64,000 nt of DNA from Rana temporaria. Its lineage: Eukaryota > Chordata > Amphibia > Anura > Ranidae. How positions within the stretch are numbered: position 1 is the stretch's first letter; each line of letters starts with the position of its first letter. A model generated the notes under the pieces. It worked only from the letters and a program-made list of their open reading frames with translations. It did no database searches and was not told the DNA's origin. Position numbers and translations under genes: made by a program. This document shows, one piece after another, positions 57,016 through 64,000 of this stretch. The DNA is taken from positions 229,452,247 to 229,516,246 of the forward strand of contig NC_053491.1 in NCBI RefSeq assembly GCF_905171775.1, written 5' to 3'.

Positions 57016-57018
57016 TGA

Positions 57019-57814
57019 GTTTCAATAACAAGGGAGGAAAGATGAAATCTACCCCATCAGGTTACAGAGGTCAGTAAACATCAAAGCTCCATTCACATGT
57101 GAATGGGGTCGTTAGCGCTTACATGCAGGAACCCAGCATGGGTTCCCGTGGATTAGTTGCGAGAGGAAGCCCAATTGAAAGCAATGGGATGCTGACAGCT
57201 TCGGCAGCTAATCAAGGCTGCTTAAATCTAAGTGGTCATGGAGCGATTATCTGTAAACAACTGGTCCCTGTATCCAGGGCTGATCATTCACAGGTAATCA
57301 TTCCATGAGTGATCACATGCGAGTGGCCACGATTAACTGTGGGACATGTCAGCCTTTTATTGCTTTCAACTGGGCATCACTATTGAATTCTTTAGGAACC
57401 CCTGCTGGGTCTTCCACATGTAATCGCTATCGGTCTTATATGCAAATGTGAATTGAGCCTAAAGTGGACCTTCACCCACCCCACTCTTCCTAACATAATT
57501 TCACCCCCCACACCCCCTTCCCCTCTCCTCTCTCATAATTGGATATGTATTTATTTCTGCAATCCTTTTTTTTTTTTATGGAAATCTCCCAGCACTAAAC
57601 GAGAATGACATCCCATTTGCCTGCAGCCTCCTAAGATACTAGAGCTATTCATAAGCTGCCAGACAATGCTATTGACTTTTGGAAGAACTATGAGACTTGA
57701 CCATATCATATAACACAGGCATCAGAAAATGCCACAGCTCTAATCCTGAATTGCACAAAACCTGTTTTTTTTACAAAGGATTAAGGATATACATATAATA
57801 TATAGCTATATAGA
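57019..57814. other. Unassigned
   Basis: No supported feature. Confidence 0.4.
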
Positions 57815-58400
57815 ATAAGGTGAACAGATTTTTAAATACGGTGACATTTTTTTTTTATCGACAAATGGTAAACTATTTTATACACATATTTTTCTCAAAT
57901 TATATGTGCAGTCAGTGGGGAAGCGTGGGTTGTCATCGCCCGGGACAAGGCAACAAATTTGCGCCCACTAAACTGCAGGCTTTTAGCACTCCCTGAGTCC
58001 TTTTCACTAGTACAGTAGTACTGACCAACCTCATTCCTACACTGACCTACCTGATCACTGCACTAACCTACCTGATTCCTACACTGACCTACCTGATTCC
58101 TACACTGGCCTACCTGATTCCTACACTGACCACCACACTAACCTACCTGATTCCTACATTGACCTCTACAAACCGAGGAAGTCTATTTTTCCCCCACTGG
58201 GGGAGGCATGCTGCACATGGCCCGTCCACAGTAATAATTTTGCGCCCCCCCCCCTAAATGTTGCACCTGGGGCAAGAGTATTGGCTGCCCCCCCCCCCAT
58301 GCCAATCCGGGGACAAATCCAGGGACAGACTTGCTCTGGGGACAGTGTCCTCAGTCCAGGGACTGACCCCAGGAACCAGGGATATCTGGTCACCCTAATT
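57815..58400. mobile_element. Old MITE with GGTGACCAGAT-type ends
   Basis: The left end AAGGTGAACAGATTTTTAAA and right end GATATCTGGTCACCCTAA are imperfect inverted repeats. The right part has repeated GGGACAG and CCAGGGA motifs. It contains the tandem array at 58037-58162. Confidence 0.6.
58037..58162 (+). repeat. 21-bp tandem repeat
   Basis: About six copies of CCTACCTGATTCCTACACTG plus A, imperfect. Confidence 0.85.
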
Positions 58401-59925
58401 TAGAAGCAGTAAATACACTAACCTATAGCAAACATTTATAATTCACCTTTCAGTTGTTTTCCCACACTGTATGCAAAATTAGATTTCTGATGTAGCGGTA
58501 GCCCCATAGGGGCTGCTGAGTGATTGTGGCCCACCTGTCACACTGACCAGCCCGGCATTCAGTTCCAGACACTCCAAAACAATGAACCAGTCCATCAGCT
58601 TTGTTGTTGTATATTATTGAGGGATTAGAACTTGGATGGGGTTAAGGGATTCACGGGATGCCCAGAAATGTATTCTTGCATGGTTTGAGACAAGTTAGAT
58701 ATTCTTCTCTTGCACAACACTTACTGTAGACTATGTCTCCCTCTCCCTCCAGCACAATTCTTCAAGCGCAGCTAGCACATGGTTAAGCTTAACTCTAGTT
58801 TCAGCCAGGCCTTGACAACATTCCTTATTACAGGCCGGGACCACAGACCCATGTAGTGTAGCAAAAGAAAGTACTGGTGCTAGCTGCCCTCTTTGGTGTA
58901 CTGCTGATCCCAGTCAACCCCTTGCAGACTCTGATAGTTCTCCCAGCTGCAGCAGCCCAACTTCACTGCCAGTAACATCACAGTCTCTCCCTATGGCTCC
59001 ACATCCACCTCAGACTGCGCTCTCCCAGTCCACTCCAGCATGCCTCTCCCAGCTCTCCCGACTGTGCCTGCCACTCTCTGATGCCTGATGAATCCCTCCT
59101 GGAGGTATGCCCCACAGTTTTCCCCACTGTCTTCTCCTGCTCCTGTTCAGGACACCCCTTGGGTTGTGTGGGGTTCCTGTTCAGGTTCAAGTCCTGGCCC
59201 AATTTCACCCCCCCCCCCAAGGCCCTGACAGCCTAATACTCCACCTCCAGTTCTTCCAACCGAACAACTCCTTCCCAGCTGGGTTGACTTTAGGTATTTA
59301 AGGGGGCCTCCCCCTGCCAATTCAGGTTGGGGATTGGTCAGGGCTTCTTAGAACAACCCAGACAGCTCCACCTCTCACCCCCTCCTTCCTTATATAATCC
59401 TCTAGAAGCAGAAGGAGGGTAACTGAAAGATGATGCTAACTGTGAATTACCAGCTTTCAGCTAGGCCTACCTAAATTTACCTGCACTACAGAAAAATTGC
59501 ACTCTAGCACCTACACTAGGCAGAGGGTGCTACACTGATTTTTAAATTTTGCCTGACTATTTGCAAGCTGAATAGTATGTTTAATACTGCTCAGGCAATC
59601 CATTAGCAAGCTCTTCCCACCAGAACTCCCAGTGCTGTTTGACAGCTTCAGCCATTACAAAGCCAGGCAAGTGGGTGATATATTCAACCAGCATCTACCA
59701 CAAGCCGACATACAGTATTGGTTTTGGGTGGGGATGACCTTTAAAATGAACTCACTAATTTGAACTCATATTTAAGTACTTTAGTCAGTGCTTATGTTCT
59801 CTTAATGATGAGTCATTGTTCATACTGAGAATGCAATATGCCATTCCTGGCAGTCATCACAGAATCCAAAACCTTCTTATCCTCTACCTCTTTGTTAACT
59901 AATTTCACTCAGTTGACTACAGTCA
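58401..59925. other. Unassigned
   Basis: No supported gene or terminal repeats. Moderately C-rich from 58900 to 59400. Confidence 0.4.
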
Positions 59926-61438
59926 TATACAGCATACATCCCAACAGTCCCGGTTTCTGCGGGACAGCCCCGCATTCTGACTTATGTCCCGCAGTCCCGC
60001 ACAGCTGAGCTGTTTCCCGCATTGCCTCCACTGCCACTCACTCTTGTTCTGCACAGCACCTGGGAGGCAGGAGAAATGCTTGTGAGCAGCTCCTAGATTG
60101 ACTGACCATTAAATAACATTTGCTGGGGCCCCATCCATCCATCAGTGGGCCCCAGGAGGCAGTAGCAGAGTGGGAACTCTTTTTTTTTTATTGGTTGGTG
60201 CAGAGGCAGCTAGTGCCACATTTTCTGACGGTTAGTTTAAAGTTCCGGCCTCCAGCCTGTCTGTCCCTGGCGGAGTGATATGGAGGGAATGCCTGTCTGC
60301 CTCACTCCCTCTTGTGAGAGCAAAAGGCGGAGCTGCAGCCGGCGGTAACTTGAGGGACTGTAGCCATCCACCAGCCCAGGTACGTGGAACGGGTACAGTT
60401 TTTGCAGGGACCATCATCAACAGCGGCGGGGGCACAGAGCAGGGACAAGCAGGAGGGTGATGGTAACATGTGAGCGGGGGGAGGAGCATTTCTGCCGCTA
60501 CAAAGGCTAACAGAAGTAGTGACAGCGGCATCACTACCCCTGTCAGCTTAGCGGTGAATGAGAAAAGTCAAATCAGAGCAGGAGAAAGCCCCGAGGAGGT
60601 GTGGGATGTGCTCACATTCCTCTCCAGCTTCACATTGTCACTGTAGCACTCCTGCATTGGCACGGTCACATCGGAATTTTACAGGTTGCTAACCCATCCC
60701 CCATCTCCTCCCAGCAAGGGAAAGGTAAGCAAACTCTGTAAAGTGCCAATCTGACAGCCAGTAGTGTATTGTGAGTCACGCTCTCATACCCCTTCAGCAG
60801 CTGCATCTCTCCCCCCAGCTGCCCATAAAAGGGTTAAAAACTGTATTCCCCCTAGGTTTTCACATGTCTAGAGGAGAAGATGATTATTTTTAGATGGGGG
60901 GGCTTGTACCTGTCTATTCTCCTTTGGTCTGCACTCTCTCTCCTCCCTGCCATCCTGGATCAGTAATATATGTTCTCTGCTTACTTTCCCCACAACTAAT
61001 TCTCCAGCTGACTTTTGTCCCAAAGCTCTGTTTATCTCCAATCCCAATACAGATCTCTCCTTCTCAGTCATAAATCATTCCTGTCCTGACATAGCAGACC
61101 TCCGTTCTCACAGGCACTCTCGTTAAGTCACCAGCATTCCCCTTTTCCCTGCCAGTAGTTCCTGATAGACTCATCCATTCACTAGATATTTCCCCCATCC
61201 ACAGCCCAACCCCTTCCACTTACTGTAACATTGAAATCCAGCCTGCAGTATCTCCCTTTCAGCTCCCTACATCTTAAGCTTAGGATCCCTGTCCCAGTCC
61301 TTATCTATTTTATTCATATCCCCAGAAAACCCCTCCAAACACTCCCCCCTCCCATGAAATATAGGATTCTAATGTGAAAAGAGGACTCCACATGCTAAAT
61401 ATGGAGCTCCTGATGTGAAGGGGGAATCCTGATGTTAA

Positions 61439-61861
61439 AGGGGTTGTAAATAAAAAAAAAATGTTTTGCTGAAATGACTGTTTACAGGGTATAGAGACAT
61501 AATAGTTAACTGATTCCTTTTAAAAACGATTAAAAATTGATAAAAATCAATCATATAATGTACCTGTAGTTTCTAGTTTCGTTTCCTGCCTCTCTGCCTT
61601 ACAGAGCCATAGAGCAGTGATGGTTTGGAAAACAAAACTAGAAACTAGACACACAGTAATCACACCTCCTTGATTAGTGACCACAGAGAGAAAGCTCCCA
61701 GCACTGTGGTCATTAGGAAACAGACTACCAGGAAGTGTAGAAATCAGAGAAGAATTACAGCAACTTGAGAGCAAAAACGAACAACGAGGACATGAAAACA
61801 GCACTGCATTAAGGTAAAGGAAGCTATTAAGATAAAAAAAAAAAATTCCTTTACAAACCCT
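61439..61861. mobile_element. TTAA-flanked MITE K2
   Basis: TTAA at 61435-61438 and 61862-61865; ends AGGGGTTGTAAATAAAA and TTCCTTTACAAACCCT. Reverse-orientation relative of K1 at 38726. It splits an array of GATGTGAAGGGGG-type repeats. Confidence 0.88.
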
Positions 61862-62446
61862 TTAAGTATAGGGGGCTCCTAATTTAAAGGGCCACTGCTG
61901 ATGTGAAGGCAGAACTCCTAGTGTAAAGGGGGACTCTGGTGTGAAAGGGTTACACCTGATTTAAAGGGTGTCTCTTAATGCAAGAGGGGATTTCTGATGT
62001 GAAAGGGGGATCCACAATGTGAAAGGGGGATTCCTGATGTGAAAGGGTAACTCTGCCGTTTGGAGGATTCTGTTGTGAAGGAAGACACTCCTCATGTGAA
62101 CGGAGGAACTCCTTATATGAAAAGGGGACTAATAATTTGAAGAAGGGACTGCTGATGTAAGGAGGGACTACTGATGTGAAGGAGGGGACTCATGGTGTAA
62201 AAGGAGTTTGCTTTAATATGAAGGAGGACACCTGATCTGAAAGGTCGGACTTCTGAAGTGAAGGGTGACTAAATATACACCAGTCCTTATCTGTATCTGA
62301 GTGTATACATGGCAGGTTTATGTCAATGAGCCTCTCACTCATAGCACAAAAATTAGGGAGAACTTTGTGCAAGGACTGCAGGCCGTGTACACCATATTCC
62401 ATATGTAGACTTAAAGCCGTATTAACCCCCCCACCCCCCAAAAAAA

Positions 62447-62447
<1 letters not shown>

Positions 62448-62504
<57 letters not shown>
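62448..62504. repeat. (TA)n microsatellite
   Basis: About 56 bp of TA. Confidence 0.95.
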
Positions 62505-62506
<2 letters not shown>

Positions 62507-63067
62507 CCAGCCAGGTTACCAATCATTAGATGTAATGGCTGCATTGATTTTCTTTTTTAGGCTTTTTTTCCCCCTCTGTTGTCACCTGGTGATTTGGCCA
62601 GTGACACACCTCCTGTATTAGAGTGCCTACACTCTGGAATATGGAGCACAGGGGGCACCTTTGGACGGCAGCATTGTCAGTCTGGGGGGAGGGGAGTGTT
62701 AGCTGGACTAGCAGTTGTAGATGCACTAACACTTTATTAGGTGTAGCACACAGATTAAATAAAAGCTGATCATTGGTAAATTGTTTGTCTCAACACACTA
62801 ACTGCTACATCTGCAGGACAGCTTGTTCTTTTGAAAAACAGATGTAATGGCTGGATCATCAGGTGAAAATAGAAGAAAGCCTAAAAATGAAAGAAGAAGA
62901 TAGCTAATGCAGCTATCACAGTCTCTGTTTAACCATGCTTCTTTAAGCCACCTCAATATTAAGCACATTTTATCCACACCCATTTTTGTTGTGGTGCACT
63001 CCGCATTTGTTTTCCATCCATAGATGTCCCTCATTCCAAGTTCCAAAGTTGGGAGGTATGTATACAG

Positions 63068-63356
63068 GCAGATGTCTCACGGAGAATGACATGTTTTGAG
63101 AGGTATGCAGCGGTTGCCATGGGCGTCTGCTGAAATTTTTTCAGGGGGGGGGGTGCTTCCGCAGTGGCAATACACAGTCGCATTTAACCCTTTCTTCAAA
63201 TGCTAGCAGGGGTTAAAAGCACCCTGCTAGCGGCCAAATAGCGCAGCTAAAACAATGGTAAAGCGGCGCTTCACCGATAATGCGGCCAGCTGGCAGTGTG
63301 AAATTGCTCTTGAAATAATTCAGCTTCACTCCATGCCCATATAAATATAGCCTAGA
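63068..63356. other. Unassigned, includes old GCGCT-rich repeat
   Basis: 63175-63312 resembles 25560-25690 (see that entry). Nothing else. Confidence 0.4.
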
Positions 63357-63565
63357 GAATGTACAGACCCCCCTTCAGAACAGATGGACCCCCCTTCAGC
63401 ACAGACTCCCCTCCTTTCAGCACAGACCCCCCATTCTGCAAAAACCCCTCCATTCAGCACAGATGGACCCCCTTCAGCACATCCCCCCATTCAGCACAGA
63501 CCCCCCTTCAGCACAGATGGACCCCCATTCAGCACAAACCCTCCCTTCAGCACAGACGGACCACC
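63357..63565 (+). repeat. C-rich tandem repeat
   Basis: About ten degenerate copies of a 17-22 bp unit around TTCAGCACAGA(TGGA)CCCCC. The open frames here are artefacts of the repeat. Confidence 0.88.
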
Positions 63566-64000
63566 CCTCCCCCATCCCATTCAGTACCCTAGATCAGCCA
63601 TCAGCACGGCATGGGCACAGCAGGTTCCCTCCCCCTGTGTACACATAAACATTGGAGGGGGAGGGGGCTTCACTCTGCTCGCTGTGTCTGTGTGACATCC
63701 AGCCCGGGACTGGTCAGACAGCCCACAGCCGCGAGACTCTTCAACACCTTCTCGATTTTCCAGGGGGGGTCAATTGCCTCCCTTTGCCCTATGGAGCGGA
63801 CGCCCATGGCGGTAGCCCTGTGCAATCTTTATCCTAAATGCAGTAAACGTGTAAAAAGGTGCTTTCCTTTTTCCATGTCCAAATGGGAATGATAATTTTT
63901 CGGAGATTTTCCAAAATGTCAGAAGAAAGGGAATAAATGTAACCGGTCTACAATAGGCAAACATTTTTTGGAGATGACAAGGCAGCTAAAAAGCAGCCAA
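63566..64000. other. Unassigned to window end
   Basis: No supported gene; short overlapping frames lack motifs. Confidence 0.4.

Larger units (their letters stand above)
59933..63060. mobile_element. Candidate 3.1-kb non-autonomous DNA element
   Basis: Ends CATACATCCCAAC and GTTGGGAGGTATG, with TATACAG at 59926-59932 and again at 63061-63067. Subterminal GTCCCGG..GGGACAGCCCCGC on the left and TGTCCCTCATTCC on the right resemble each other inverted. No transposase ORF is found. It contains a MITE (61439-61861), a (TA)n run, and degenerate ~27-bp repeats (GATGTGAAAGGGGG-type, about 61380-62260). A 7-bp duplication may be a decayed 8-bp hAT-type site. Confidence 0.65.

Noticed and set aside
63384..63695. 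Proline-rich open frames
   Set aside because: They derive from the C-rich tandem repeat at 63357-63565.

Overview
This is a large vertebrate-type intergenic or intronic window with no host gene that I can recognise. Intron-containing transposon genes, long (TA)n arrays, and a dense mix of nested DNA transposons and non-LTR elements point to a large-genome vertebrate. The particular mix (Penelope-like, Harbinger, Tc1, and TTAA-target foldback elements) suggests an amphibian, most likely a ranid-type frog. That assignment is inference from repeat style, not from a host gene.

The only long open frames belong to mobile elements. (1) A complete Penelope-like element (1248-8173) has two nearly identical long terminal direct repeats, an upstream ORF1 with a basic RG-rich tail, and an overlapping ORF2 with reverse transcriptase and GIY-YIG endonuclease. 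Each terminal repeat carries a fold that closely resembles a hammerhead ribozyme. (2) A 1.47-kb Tc1-like element (8694-10164) has an internally deleted transposase and IR/DR-type ends. (3) A 5'-truncated L2/CR1-like LINE (about 19072-19970) sits inside a MITE. (4) A complete Harbinger element (30122-34566) has two convergent genes: a Myb/SANT-like protein (plus strand) and a HARBI1-like DDE transposase (minus strand, one 95-bp intron). The transposase looks intact; the Myb-like gene has a poly-C frameshift near its 3' end.

Most of the remainder is non-autonomous. There are at least four groups. Palindromic elements ending in GTACACACG-type repeats have 3-bp TNA-like target duplications. Harbinger-tip MITEs (GGGCCAGATTC-type ends) resemble the intact Harbinger. 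TTAA-flanked elements fall into several families, including the CCACTT/AAGTGG family and the AAAGGGGTTGTAAAGG family. Small mariner-type MITEs have TA duplications. Related copies inside the window act as empty sites for one another, so several nested insertions can be resolved directly: E in F, a MITE in G, a LINE in F, and two retroposon-like inserts in E. A 31-bp minisatellite at 16263-17100 is open in all three forward frames because 31 is not divisible by three.

Regions: 0-10 kb Penelope and Tc1; 10-15.4 kb nested MITE stack; 16-17 kb minisatellite; 18-24 kb MITEs, LINE and foldbacks; 24-30 kb mixed MITEs; 30-34.6 kb Harbinger; 35-49 kb MITEs and (TA)n arrays; 49-52 kb mostly single-copy sequence; 52-57 kb MITEs; 57-64 kb old repeats, including a 3.1-kb element with 7-bp target duplications. 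Boundaries were set by eye from terminal repeats and target duplications, and small errors are possible.
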